From NCBI RefSeq assembly GCF_000931465.1, contig NZ_CP010892.1:6781388-6845387 (forward strand): 64,000 bases of DNA, written 5' to 3'. How positions within the stretch are numbered: the stretch's first letter is position 1; each line of letters begins with the position of its first letter. Under the pieces are notes generated by a model. The model was not told the DNA's origin and made no database searches. It was given only the letters and a program-made list of their open reading frames with translations. The position numbers and the translations under genes are program-made. Source of the DNA: Pseudomonas sp. MRSN 12121. GTDB lineage: Bacteria; Pseudomonadota; Gammaproteobacteria; Pseudomonadales; Pseudomonadaceae. Positions 17,226 to 25,038 of this stretch are shown here, one piece after another.

Positions 17226-17789
17226 GTGCCGCACTCAATGTCCCCCCTTTCCACCCCGGACTGGCTTACGCAAAGCCGGCTTGCGCCCCTCCCCGATGCC
17301 CGAACCTTCGATTGGCTATTCGATGAAGGCTCGCTGACTCGCCGCCTGACCCGTCTCTCCCATGACGGCTTCAGCGTGACCCCGCTGGTCGAGGGCTGGC
17401 AGACCCTGCGCGCCGACGAATGCGCCGCGCTGGACCTGCCGCCCGCCAGCCAGGGCTGGGTGCGCGAGGTGTACCTGCGCGGTCACGGCCAGGCCTGGGT
17501 ATTCGCCCGCAGCGTGGCGGCCCGCGGTGCGCTGCAGGCCGGCGGGTTGAACATGGACGAACTGGGCAGCCGTTCCCTGGGCGAACTGCTGTTCTGCGAC
17601 CAGGCCTTCGAGCGGCGCCCCATCGAGGTCTGTCATTACCCGAGCCACTGGCTGCCCGCCGACGTGCGCGCCGATCGCCTCTGGGCCCGGCGTTCGCGCT
17701 TCGACCGCGGCGCCCTGAGCGTGCTGGTCGCCGAAATTTTCCTGCCGACCCTGTGGAGCGCCGCCAGCGCCCAGCCGGAGAACCGCTGA
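17226..17789 (+). CDS. ubiC: Chorismate pyruvate-lyase
   Basis: 187 aa. UbiC converts chorismate to 4-hydroxybenzoate and pyruvate, the first committed step of ubiquinone synthesis. Family segments are DWLFDEGSLTRRLTRLS (residues 28-44), VREVYLRGHGQAWVFARSV, LGSRSLGELLF and the C-terminal VLVAEIFLPTLW holding the catalytic Glu. The GTG at 17226 gives MPHSMSPLST; the in-frame ATG at 17238 is equally possible and neither has a clear ribosome binding site. The stop shares one base with the ubiA start, so the pair is coupled. Confidence 0.94.
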   Translation: MPHSMSPLSTPDWLTQSRLAPLPDARTFDWLFDEGSLTRRLTRLSHDGFSVTPLVEGWQTLRADECAALDLPPASQGWVREVYLRGHGQAWVFARSVAARGALQAGGLNMDELGSRSLGELLFCDQAFERRPIEVCHYPSHWLPADVRADRLWARRSRFDRGALSVLVAEIFLPTLWSAASAQPENR

Positions 17790-18679
17790 TGTACCAGAGC
17801 CTGCTCAAATCCCTCAACCGCCTGCATCCGCGCGCCTGGGACTTTATCCAGCTGACCCGCATGGACAAGCCGATCGGCATCTACCTGCTGCTCTGGCCGA
17901 CGCTCTGGGCCCTGTGGATCGCCGGCAAAGGCTCGCCGTCGCTGGCCAATATCCTGATCTTCGTGCTTGGCGTGACCCTGACCCGGGCCGGTGGCTGCGT
18001 GATCAACGACTGGGCCGACCGCAAGGTCGACGGCCATGTGAAGCGCACCGAACAGCGCCCGCTGGCCAGCGGCAAGATCCGCTCCCGGGAAGCCCTGGTG
18101 TTCTTCGCCGTGCTGATGTTCATCAGTTTCCTGCTGGTGCTGTGCACCAACGCGACCACCATCTGGCTGTCGCTGGGCGGTCTGGCGCTGGCGGCCACCT
18201 ACCCCTTCATGAAGCGCTACACCTATTACCCGCAAGTGGTGCTGGGCGCGGCCTTCTCCTGGGGTATCCCGATGGCTTTCACCGCCGAAACCGGCGAACT
18301 GCCGGCCGCCGCCTGGCTGCTGTTCATCGCCAACCTGCTGTGGACGGTGGGCTACGACACCTACTACGCGATGACCGACCGCGACGACGACCTGAAGATC
18401 GGGGTGAAATCCACCGCGATCCTGTTCGGCGACGCCGACCGGGTCATCATTCTGACCCTGCAGGGCATGGCGCTGCTGTGCCTGTTGCTGGCGGGCGCGC
18501 GCTTTGAACTGGGGGGCTGGTTCCACCTCGGCCTGGCGGTGGCGGCCGGGTGTTTCGTCTGGGAGTTCCGCTACACCCGCGATCGCGAGCGGATGAAATG
18601 CTTCAAGGCGTTCCTGCATAACCACTGGGCGGGGCTGGCGATCTTCGTCGGGATAGTCGTGGATTACGCGCTGCGCTGA
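17789..18679 (+). CDS. ubiA: 4-hydroxybenzoate octaprenyltransferase
   Basis: 296 aa inner-membrane protein with about eight or nine hydrophobic helices. The two Asp-rich prenyl-diphosphate motifs are NDWADRKVD (about residues 71-79) and the YAMTDRDDDLKIG block near 190-202. UbiA attaches the polyprenyl tail to 4-hydroxybenzoate made by UbiC. Its start overlaps the ubiC stop (TGATG). Length matches the family. Confidence 0.97.
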   Translation: MYQSLLKSLNRLHPRAWDFIQLTRMDKPIGIYLLLWPTLWALWIAGKGSPSLANILIFVLGVTLTRAGGCVINDWADRKVDGHVKRTEQRPLASGKIRSREALVFFAVLMFISFLLVLCTNATTIWLSLGGLALAATYPFMKRYTYYPQVVLGAAFSWGIPMAFTAETGELPAAAWLLFIANLLWTVGYDTYYAMTDRDDDLKIGVKSTAILFGDADRVIILTLQGMALLCLLLAGARFELGGWFHLGLAVAAGCFVWEFRYTRDRERMKCFKAFLHNHWAGLAIFVGIVVDYALR

Positions 18680-18689
18680 AGATCGTTAT

Positions 18690-18734
18690 CGCGGGCAAGC
18701 CTCGATCCTACACAGGAGCGAGGCTTACCCGCGA
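18690..18734. repeat. REP-like palindrome after ubiA
   Basis: An imperfect inverted repeat built from TCGCGGGCAAGCCTCG and its reverse form CGAGGCTTACCCGCGA. It is the same family as the other REP units here. It lies between the convergent ubiA and lipoprotein-like genes, where it may also limit read-through. Confidence 0.7.
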
Positions 18735-18747
18735 TGAAAGCACCGTA

Positions 18748-19131
18748 TCAATCAGGCTTGGCTACCTTCCAGGCACCGTCCATCTTGCCGTCACCGGTCA
18801 TGTCGCCGGCTTTCTTGTCCATCACGAAGGTGTACAGCGGCTTGCCGTCGTAGGCCCACTGCATGGAACCATCGTCACGCTTGATGACGCTCCACTCGCC
18901 CATGGACTTGTCGCCGCTGGCGGCCATCAGCGGCGGCCAGTTGGCGGCGCACTTGTCGTTGCACATGGATTTGCCGCCGGCATCCTTGGCAAAGGTGTAC
19001 AGGGTCATGCCCTTGTGGTCGACGAACATGCCGTCCTTGGTCATCGCCGGCTCCGCGGCCAACGCCAGGCCCGGCAGGAGCAGCGCGGCGCTTGCCAACA
19101 GGGCTTTGCAGGATTGCTTCAGATGAGTCAT
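18748..19131 (-). CDS. Secreted repeat protein of COG4315 type
   Basis: 127 aa. A cleavable signal peptide (MTHLKQSCKALLASAALLLPGLALA) is followed by two copies of a short repeat, MFVDHKGMTLYTFAKDAGGKSMCNDKCAANWPPL in essence and QWAYDGKPLYTFVMDKKAGDMTGDGK. This is the 'secreted repeat of unknown function' family seen as hypothetical lipoprotein-like proteins. The two Cys of the first repeat may form a disulfide. No biochemical role is established to my knowledge. It is convergent with ubiA and divergent from phoB, so its promoter shares the gap holding the phoB Pho box. Confidence 0.85.
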   Translation of the reverse strand: MTHLKQSCKALLASAALLLPGLALAAEPAMTKDGMFVDHKGMTLYTFAKDAGGKSMCNDKCAANWPPLMAASGDKSMGEWSVIKRDDGSMQWAYDGKPLYTFVMDKKAGDMTGDGKMDGAWKVAKPD

Positions 19132-19212
19132 GGAAACCTTCTCTTGTGGTTGTCAGGATTCGGACCCAAAGCTTAGTCCACGAATGCAGCCCTCGCCGCG
19201 GCACCTAAAATA

Positions 19213-19230
19213 CTGTCACACGACTGCAAT
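19213..19230 (+). promoter_or_regulatory. Pho box upstream of phoB
   Basis: CTGTCAC-ACGA-CTGCAAT matches the PhoB binding consensus CTGTCAT-N4-CTGTCAT with two 7-bp direct repeats 11 bp apart. It lies 52 bases before the phoB ATG. Established for the family: PhoB activates its own operon through such a box in place of a -35. Confidence 0.88.
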
Positions 19231-19282
19231 AATTCCGTTATCTAATGCGGCGCAAGACAGTTAAATGACAAGAGGATTGAGC

Positions 19283-19972
19283 ATGGTTGGCAGGAGCATT
19301 CTGATCGTTGACGACGAAGCGCCTATTCGCGAAATGATCGCCGTTGCGTTGGAAATGGCCGGCTACGACTGCCTGGAGGCCGAGAACTCCCAGCAGGCCC
19401 ATGCCATCATCGTCGACCGCAAGCCCGACCTGATCCTGCTCGACTGGATGCTGCCCGGCACCTCCGGCATCGAACTGGCGCGCCGCCTGAAGCGCGATGA
19501 GCTGACCGGTGACATCCCGATCATCATGCTCACGGCCAAGGGCGAAGAGGACAACAAGATCCAGGGCCTGGAAGTCGGCGCCGACGACTACATCACCAAG
19601 CCGTTTTCCCCACGCGAGCTGGTCGCGCGCCTCAAGGCCGTGCTGCGTCGCGCCGGCCCGACCGACGGCGAAGCGCCGATCGAAGTCGGCGGCCTGCTGC
19701 TGGACCCGATCAGCCATCGCGTGACCATCGACGGCAAACCGGCCGAGATGGGCCCCACCGAATACCGCCTGTTGCAGTTCTTCATGACCCACCAGGAACG
19801 CGCCTATACCCGCGGCCAGTTGCTGGACCAGGTGTGGGGCGGCAACGTGTATGTCGAAGAACGCACCGTCGACGTGCATATCCGCCGCCTGCGCAAAGCC
19901 TTGGGCGATGCCTACGAGAATCTGGTACAAACCGTGCGCGGCACCGGCTACCGGTTTTCCACCAAGGCCTGA
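19283..19972 (+). CDS. phoB: Phosphate response regulator PhoB
   Basis: 229 aa OmpR-type regulator. The receiver domain (1-120) has the acidic pair DDE at the start, phospho-acceptor Asp in LILLDWMLPG, and KPFSPREL. The winged-helix DNA-binding domain (130-229) includes EYRLLQFFMTHQERAYTRGQLL and RTVDVHIRRLRKALG. It is phosphorylated by PhoR under phosphate limitation and binds Pho boxes, three of which occur in this window. ATG 19283 has AGAGGA 7 bases upstream and gives MVGRSILIVDDEAP; the ATG at 19265 is weaker. Confidence 0.97.
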   Translation: MVGRSILIVDDEAPIREMIAVALEMAGYDCLEAENSQQAHAIIVDRKPDLILLDWMLPGTSGIELARRLKRDELTGDIPIIMLTAKGEEDNKIQGLEVGADDYITKPFSPRELVARLKAVLRRAGPTDGEAPIEVGGLLLDPISHRVTIDGKPAEMGPTEYRLLQFFMTHQERAYTRGQLLDQVWGGNVYVEERTVDVHIRRLRKALGDAYENLVQTVRGTGYRFSTKA

Positions 19973-20014
19973 CGTCCCCTCATTCGCCAGACGCTTTACA
20001 AGGACGCGTGTTAA

Positions 20015-21343
20015 GTGAACCAGAACTGGCATGGCACCCTGATTCGCCACATGCTGCTGTTGGTCACCGGCTGCCTGCTGGTCGGCCTGATCAGCGGCTA
20101 CTACGGCTGGAGCCTGGCCATCGGCCTGGGGATCTACCTGGCCTGGACCCTCAAGCAACTGCTGCGCCTGCACGAATGGCTGCGCCTGCACCAGCCCGAC
20201 GAAGCACCGCCCGACGGCTACGGCCTGTGGGGTGAAGTGTTCGACAGCATCTACCACCTGCAACGTCGCGACCAACGAGTCCGCGGCCGTCTGCAAGCGG
20301 TGATCGACCGCGTCCAGGAATCCACCGCGGCGCTGAAGGACGCGGTGATCATGCTCGACAGCGACGGCAACCTGGAATGGTGGAACCGCGCCGCTGAGAC
20401 CCTGCTGGGCCTGAAGACCCCGCAGGACAGCGGCCAGCCCGTGACCAACCTGGTGCGCCATCCGCGCTTCAAGGAGTATTTCGAGCAGGACAATTACAAC
20501 GAGCCGCTGGAAATTCCCTCGCCGACCAACGATCGTGTGCGCATCCAGCTGTACATCACCCGCTACGGCAACAACGAACACCTGATGCTGGTGCGCGACG
20601 TGACCCGCATCCATCAGCTGGAACAGATGCGCAAGGATTTCATTGCCAACGTTTCCCACGAACTGCGCACGCCGCTGACGGTGATCTGCGGCTACCTGGA
20701 AACCCTGCTCGACAACGTCGAAGAGGTGAACCCGCGCTGGAGCCGCGCCCTGCAGCAGATGCAGCAGCAAGGCGGGCGCATGCAGACCCTGCTCAACGAC
20801 CTGTTGCTGCTGGCCAAGCTGGAAGCCACCGACTACCCGTCGGACAACCAGCCGGTGCCGATCGACGTGCTGCTGCAATCGATCAAGAGCGACGCCCAGG
20901 CGCTGTCCGGGGAGCGCAACCAGCGCATCACCCTGGAAGCCGATGCCCAGGTCCAGCTCAAGGGCAGCGAGGCGGAACTGCGCAGCGCCTTTTCCAACCT
21001 GGTGTTCAACGCCGTGAAATACACCCCGGCCGAGGGCAGCATCCGCATCCGCTGGTGGGGCGACGAACAAGGCGCGCACCTGAGCGTGCAGGATTCGGGC
21101 ATCGGCATCGACAACAAGCACCTGCCACGCCTGACGGAGCGCTTCTACCGGGTCGACTCCAGCCGCAACTCCAACACCGGCGGCACCGGCCTGGGCCTGG
21201 CCATCGTCAAGCACGTGCTGCTGCGCCATCGGGCACGCCTGGAAATCAGTAGCGTGCCGGGGCACGGCAGCACCTTCACCTGCCATTTCGCTCCCGCCCA
21301 GGTGAAAAGATTCCGTGCCGGCAGCCTGACCGACCAGCGGTGA
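20015..21343 (+). CDS. phoR: Phosphate sensor kinase PhoR
   Basis: 442 aa. Two short N-terminal membrane helices (about 10-50) lack a large periplasmic loop, as usual for PhoR. Then come a PAS domain (about 95-200), HisKA with the phospho-His in NVSHELRTPLTV, and HATPase with N box AFSNLVFNAVKY and G box GGTGLGLAIVKH. It senses phosphate status through PstSCAB-PhoU. The start is GTG 20015, 42 bases after phoB, with AAGGA upstream. It forms an operon with phoB. Confidence 0.96.
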   Translation: MNQNWHGTLIRHMLLLVTGCLLVGLISGYYGWSLAIGLGIYLAWTLKQLLRLHEWLRLHQPDEAPPDGYGLWGEVFDSIYHLQRRDQRVRGRLQAVIDRVQESTAALKDAVIMLDSDGNLEWWNRAAETLLGLKTPQDSGQPVTNLVRHPRFKEYFEQDNYNEPLEIPSPTNDRVRIQLYITRYGNNEHLMLVRDVTRIHQLEQMRKDFIANVSHELRTPLTVICGYLETLLDNVEEVNPRWSRALQQMQQQGGRMQTLLNDLLLLAKLEATDYPSDNQPVPIDVLLQSIKSDAQALSGERNQRITLEADAQVQLKGSEAELRSAFSNLVFNAVKYTPAEGSIRIRWWGDEQGAHLSVQDSGIGIDNKHLPRLTERFYRVDSSRNSNTGGTGLGLAIVKHVLLRHRARLEISSVPGHGSTFTCHFAPAQVKRFRAGSLTDQR

Positions 21344-21459
21344 CAGCCACGCGCCACTAGGCAATCGCCCTGCCAGCCGCTACATTGGCTGGCTCGCGCC
21401 TGCCGGCATGGCCGCGCGTTTCTCTCTTTTCGCTTACACGGAACCCGCAAAACTCCATC

Positions 21460-22800
21460 ATGGACCCTTCCCCTGGTTTTACCCTCGCGTCTCTTTTCGC
21501 CGACTTCGGCATGATTCTTTTCGCACTGCTCCTGGTCCTGCTCAACGGCTTCTTCGTCGCCGCCGAGTTCGCCATGGTCAAGCTGCGCTCGACCCGGGTC
21601 GAGGCCATCGCCCACAAGAACGGCTGGCGCGGACAGATCCTGCGCACCGTGCACAGCCAGCTGGATGCCTACCTCTCCGCATGCCAGCTGGGTATCACCC
21701 TGGCCTCCCTGGGCCTGGGCTGGGTCGGTGAGCCGGCGTTCGCGCACCTGCTGGCGCCGCTGCTCAGCGCCGTGGGCGTGGACTCCCCGGAAGTGGTCAA
21801 GGCCGTATCGTTCTTCACCGCCTTCTTCATCATTTCCTACCTGCACATCGTGGTCGGCGAGCTGGCGCCCAAGTCCTGGGCCATCCGCAAGCCCGAGCTG
21901 CTGTCGCTGTGGACGGCGGTGCCGCTGTACCTGTTCTATTGGCTGATGTACCCGGCGATCTACCTGCTCAACGCCAGCGCCAACACCATCTTGCGCATCG
22001 CCGGCCAGGGCGAGCCCGGCCCGCATCACGAACACCACTACAGCCGCGAAGAACTGAAGCTGATCCTGCACTCCAGCCGCGGCCAGGACCCCAGCGACCA
22101 GGGCATGCGCGTGCTGGCCTCGGCTGTGGAAATGGGCGAGCTGGAAGTGGTGGACTGGGCCAACTCCCGGGAAGACCTGATCAGCGTGGAGTTCAACGCC
22201 CCGCTGAAGGAGATCCTCGCGCTGTTCCGCCGCCACAAATTCAGCCGCTACCCGGTCTACGACAGCGAGCACAACGAGTTCGTCGGCCTGCTGCACATCA
22301 AGGACCTGCTGCTGGAACTGGCCGAGCTGGACCATATTCCCGAGTCGTTCAACCTGGCCGAGCTGACCCGTCCGCTGGAACGCGTCTCCCGGCACATGCC
22401 GCTGTCGCAGCTGCTGGAGCAGTTCCGCAAGGGCGGTTCGCACTTTGCCCTGGTGGAGGAAGCCGACGGCAAAATCATCGGCTACCTGACCATGGAAGAC
22501 GTGCTGGAAGTGCTGGTCGGCGATATCCAGGACGAACACCGCAAGGCCGAGCGCGGCATCCTCGCCTACCAGCCCGGCAAACTGCTGGTGCGTGGCGACA
22601 CCCCGCTGTTCAAGGTGGAACGCCTGCTGGGCATCGACCTGGACCATATCGAGGCGGAAACCCTCGCCGGCCTGGTCTACGAAACCCTGAAACGGGTGCC
22701 GGAAGAAGAAGAGGTCATGGAAGTCGAAGGCCTGCGCATCATCATCAAGAAGATGAAAGGCCCGAAAATTGTCCTGGCCAAGGTGTTGATGCTCGACTGA
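21460..22800 (+). CDS. CNNM/CorC-HlyC family transporter with CBS domains
   Basis: 446 aa. An N-terminal DUF21/CNNM membrane domain with four hydrophobic segments (about 10-190; NGFFVAAEFAMVKLRSTRVE is characteristic) is followed by two CBS domains (about 215-335; RYPVYDSEHNEFVGLLHIKDLL) and a C-terminal CorC_HlyC domain (about 355-440). Members are linked to divalent-cation efflux and tolerance; the old name 'hemolysin' is not supported. The ATG follows a 116-bp gap after phoR. The same gene follows phoBR in P. aeruginosa. Confidence 0.9.
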   Translation: MDPSPGFTLASLFADFGMILFALLLVLLNGFFVAAEFAMVKLRSTRVEAIAHKNGWRGQILRTVHSQLDAYLSACQLGITLASLGLGWVGEPAFAHLLAPLLSAVGVDSPEVVKAVSFFTAFFIISYLHIVVGELAPKSWAIRKPELLSLWTAVPLYLFYWLMYPAIYLLNASANTILRIAGQGEPGPHHEHHYSREELKLILHSSRGQDPSDQGMRVLASAVEMGELEVVDWANSREDLISVEFNAPLKEILALFRRHKFSRYPVYDSEHNEFVGLLHIKDLLLELAELDHIPESFNLAELTRPLERVSRHMPLSQLLEQFRKGGSHFALVEEADGKIIGYLTMEDVLEVLVGDIQDEHRKAERGILAYQPGKLLVRGDTPLFKVERLLGIDLDHIEAETLAGLVYETLKRVPEEEEVMEVEGLRIIIKKMKGPKIVLAKVLMLD

Positions 22801-22818
22801 GCCACGCCTGGCGGCCTG

Positions 22819-22842
22819 TCGCGAGCCGGCGGCTCGCGATTT
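22819..22842. terminator. Hairpin between convergent CorC-like and M23 genes
   Basis: TCGCGAGCC-GGC-GGCTCGCGA followed by TTT on the plus strand. It sits between two converging stops and is well placed to terminate the upstream gene, though the T-run is short. Confidence 0.6.
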
Positions 22843-22858
22843 CCCTTGTCGATTCCCG

Positions 22859-23755
22859 TTACTTCTTGCCCAGCGCGAAATTTGGCAGGCTGCCGATGGG
22901 CTGGTTGAACTGATAGGGAATCGACACCAGCCCCAGCCCCGTATTGCGTTGCACCACGAAGTGCAGGTGCGGGCCGCTGCTGTTGCCGGTGTTGCCCGAC
23001 AGCGCCAGCGGGCTGCCCACCACCACGCGCTGGCCTTCGCGCACCCTGACCGAACCGCGCTTGAGGTGCAGGTACACGCCCATGGTGCCGTCCTCGTGCA
23101 GCACCCGCACGAAGTTGCCGGAGGGGTCGGTACCGCGGCCGGTCTGGCCGTTTTCGGTCTTCACCACCACCCCGCCTCGCGCGGCGATGATCGGGGTGCC
23201 CTCGGGCATGGCGATGTCCATCGCGTAACGGCTCTTGGGACCGAAATGGCTGTATCGGCCATTGGCGCCCTGGGTCAGGCGAAACGGGCCGCCACGCCAG
23301 GGCAGCGGGTAACGATAGGCCTGGGAGGCGCCTGAAGGGTCGCCCAGGGAGTAACGGAACTGCGGCACATAGATCAGCGGCAGGCCCGCCTGCGTGGCCT
23401 TGAGCTGCGCCACACGCAGCCGGCTGCGGGCCGGCAACACCCGGCGAATCGGTTGCCTGGGGCCGCCCCGGATGTTCCTCAAGCCGGTAAAGCCCAGCTC
23501 GATCTCCACCGGCGCATACAGGTCGTTGCGCACGTAGACGCTGTCCACGCCCCAGCTCTTCTCGATATTCAGGCGTACCTGGCGCTCCAGGTGCTCGACC
23601 ATGCGGTCGCGAAACACGAACACCTGGGCGCCCGGTGACGGGCGATCGCTATAGGACACCACGCCATTGGCGTCGGTGGATTTGTAGATGGTCATGGCCA
23701 TGGCCGACGTAGCAGCCAGCAGCAGACCGCAGGAAAACAGCAGGCGCGCGAACAT
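22859..23755 (-). CDS. Secreted M23 (LytM) peptidase with DUF4124 N-terminus
   Basis: 298 aa. Signal peptide (MFARLLFSCGLLLAATSAMA), then a DUF4124-like segment MTIYKSTDANGVVSYSDRPSPG (20-42), then a C-terminal M23 domain (about 165-290) with GVYLHLKRGS, GNTGNSSGPHLHFVV and YAMDIAMPEGTPIIAARGG. HLH and the Asp of MDIA are zinc ligands. The usual His four residues before that Asp is Arg; the nearby His in RYSHFGPKSRYAMD may serve instead. It probably cuts or regulates cutting of peptidoglycan cross-links in the periplasm. It is convergent with the CorC-like gene. Confidence 0.88.
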   Translation of the reverse strand: MFARLLFSCGLLLAATSAMAMTIYKSTDANGVVSYSDRPSPGAQVFVFRDRMVEHLERQVRLNIEKSWGVDSVYVRNDLYAPVEIELGFTGLRNIRGGPRQPIRRVLPARSRLRVAQLKATQAGLPLIYVPQFRYSLGDPSGASQAYRYPLPWRGGPFRLTQGANGRYSHFGPKSRYAMDIAMPEGTPIIAARGGVVVKTENGQTGRGTDPSGNFVRVLHEDGTMGVYLHLKRGSVRVREGQRVVVGSPLALSGNTGNSSGPHLHFVVQRNTGLGLVSIPYQFNQPIGSLPNFALGKK

Positions 23756-23789
23756 GGGCGAGATTCTTGGAAGTAGTCCTTACGTGAGG

Positions 23790-24461
23790 CTAGCAGGCCG
23801 TCATGGACTTTGTATGAATCAGCTGGATGCCAGAGGTTCCGCGCCCGACGGACTGAAATGGATATCGACGCCCAGATGCGCGGCGTCGGAGAGATTCACC
23901 AGCGCATCCAGGGAAAACTTGTTGATCTTGCCGCTGAGCACGTCGTTGAGGCGCGGCTGGGTGATGTTGAGCCGCTTGGCGGCCTCCTTCTGCGAAACGC
24001 CCCAGGCCTTGATGGTCTTGCACAACTCCAGCATCAGCTTGGAGCGCAGGCGCATGTTGGCGGCTTCCTGGGGCGAACTTTCGAGGGCATCCCAGACACT
24101 GGTGAAACGTTCGGTATGCATGTGATCGGTCATGGTGTGAACTTATCTCCTGAAGTCTGGCCCGAGCCAGTTCGATGTCCCGCGTTTCGGTCCGGCGGGT
24201 GGTCTTGCGCATGGCATGCAGCACATAGACCGCCGCCGGCCGGTTGGCCACGTAAAACACGCGAAACGCCCCTGAGTCCTCGCTGATCCTGATCTCGAAC
24301 ACGCCCGGCCCCACGGTTTTCATCGACCGGCAGTCATAGGGCTGCTCGCCCTGCTGCAACAGATCCAGCTGAAACCCCGCGGCCCTGCGCGCGTCCAGCG
24401 GAAAAGCCCGGAGGTCCCGCAGCGCGCTCCCGACAAACACCACATCCTTGTGCCTAGGCAT
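23790..24461 (-). CDS. HigB/Gp49-like toxin ORF that runs through its antitoxin gene
   Basis: Residues 1-105 (MPRHKDVVFVGSALRDLRAF... to RDIELARARLQEI) match phage Gp49/HigB-type toxins: VFEIRISEDSGAFRVFYVA and AVYVLHAMRKT are the RelE-fold core. GGGAGAGG lies about 6 bases before the ATG. Such toxins normally end near residue 105-120, but here the frame has no stop and continues for 223 aa through the whole antitoxin gene in another frame. A TAA at 24145-24143 lies just past the expected end, one base out of frame. Either a one-base indel or sequencing error removed the normal stop, or a true overlap has evolved. The C-terminal half has no resemblance to any protein I know. Confidence 0.6.
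   Translation of the reverse strand: MPRHKDVVFVGSALRDLRAFPLDARRAAGFQLDLLQQGEQPYDCRSMKTVGPGVFEIRISEDSGAFRVFYVANRPAAVYVLHAMRKTTRRTETRDIELARARLQEISSHHDRSHAYRTFHQCLGCPRKFAPGSRQHAPALQADAGVVQDHQGLGRFAEGGRQAAQHHPAAPQRRAQRQDQQVFPGCAGESLRRRASGRRYPFQSVGRGTSGIQLIHTKSMTAC
23819..24133 (-). CDS. HigA-like XRE antitoxin
   Basis: 104 aa. A helix-turn-helix of XRE type spans about residues 40-80 (SQKEAAKRLNITQPRLNDVLSGKINKFSLD). In the HigA/COG5606 family the antitoxin follows the toxin gene, neutralises it and represses the operon through a palindrome such as that at 24578-24599. The start used is ATG 24133; a later ATG at 24121 is possible. The gene is fully nested in the extended toxin frame. The stop is 64 bases before the M23 start. 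Confidence 0.82.
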   Translation of the reverse strand: MTDHMHTERFTSVWDALESSPQEAANMRLRSKLMLELCKTIKAWGVSQKEAAKRLNITQPRLNDVLSGKINKFSLDALVNLSDAAHLGVDIHFSPSGAEPLASS

Positions 24462-24577
24462 CGAACCTCTCCCGTTGCTGACGCCCAAGAGGTTAAACAA
24501 CCCGACTGCCACAGCGCACAAGCAGGTTGTTGCAAAGCGTGGCCAAGCGCGAGAACAGCGGAAAGCGCAGAACACAA

Positions 24578-24599
24578 TTTATATCCGTACAGATATAAA
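24578..24599 (-). promoter_or_regulatory. Palindromic operator candidate of the toxin-antitoxin operon
   Basis: TTTATATC-CGTACA-GATATAAA, a perfect 8-bp inverted repeat with a 6-bp spacer, 117 bases before the toxin start in a locally AT-rich stretch. The position suits autorepression by the XRE antitoxin. Leftward -35/-10-like words (TTGATT, TATAAA) overlap it but are not well spaced. Confidence 0.55.
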
Positions 24600-24877
24600 T
24601 CAACCTCGAACACCAGGAATCAGACACACGGCGTCAAACCCCTGCCCTCGCCTCCAGCACCTTGTGCGGCGCGGCCTACAGCCCCTCGCACGCAGCCAGG
24701 GAGAATGCCCGAAGCTACTGTCATCGACGTGCAAAAGCGCGGTTAGGGAAAGTGTTTGCAGCAGATTTCACGCTGTATTCATACGCCGGCTGGCGCTGAT
24801 CCGGATCGATCGGCAAAACAAGAGTGGGGACCGGCACGAGGGGCGATGAACAGACCTTGGAAATCGGCACGACCTTT
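24600..24877. other. Gap with nothing recognised
   Basis: About 280 bp between the TA operator and a long inverted repeat, downstream of the response-regulator gene. I see no ORF with a credible start, no clear terminator and no known motif beyond a single CTGTCAT half-site, too little to call a Pho box. Confidence 0.4.
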
Positions 24878-24993
24878 GTAGCCGCTGCCGAGCCCCGCGA
24901 GGCTGCGATCGACCCCGCAGGGGGCGCCGACTCTCGCGACCGCCGGAGGACCTGCGGTCCTATCGCAGCCTCGCAGGGCTCGGCAGCGGCTAC
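24878..24993. repeat. Long inverted repeat (REP/BIME-like)
   Basis: GTAGCCGCTGCCGAGC at the left end is matched by GCTCGGCAGCGGCTAC at the right end, with further internal pairing of GAGGCTGCGATCG against TATCGCAGCCTC. The element is 116 bp. Related words (GTAGCCGCTGACGAGC, GAGGCTGCGATCG) recur near 44975-45010, so this is a second repeat family beside the TGTAGGAGCGA units. Confidence 0.75.
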
Positions 24994-25038
24994 AGGAGGT
25001 CGAGCGGTACGACACCCCTCAGCCGCAACGACAACGCC

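Noticed and set aside
24718..24724. Pho box half-site CTGTCAT
   Set aside because: Only one 7-mer without a second repeat 11 bp away.
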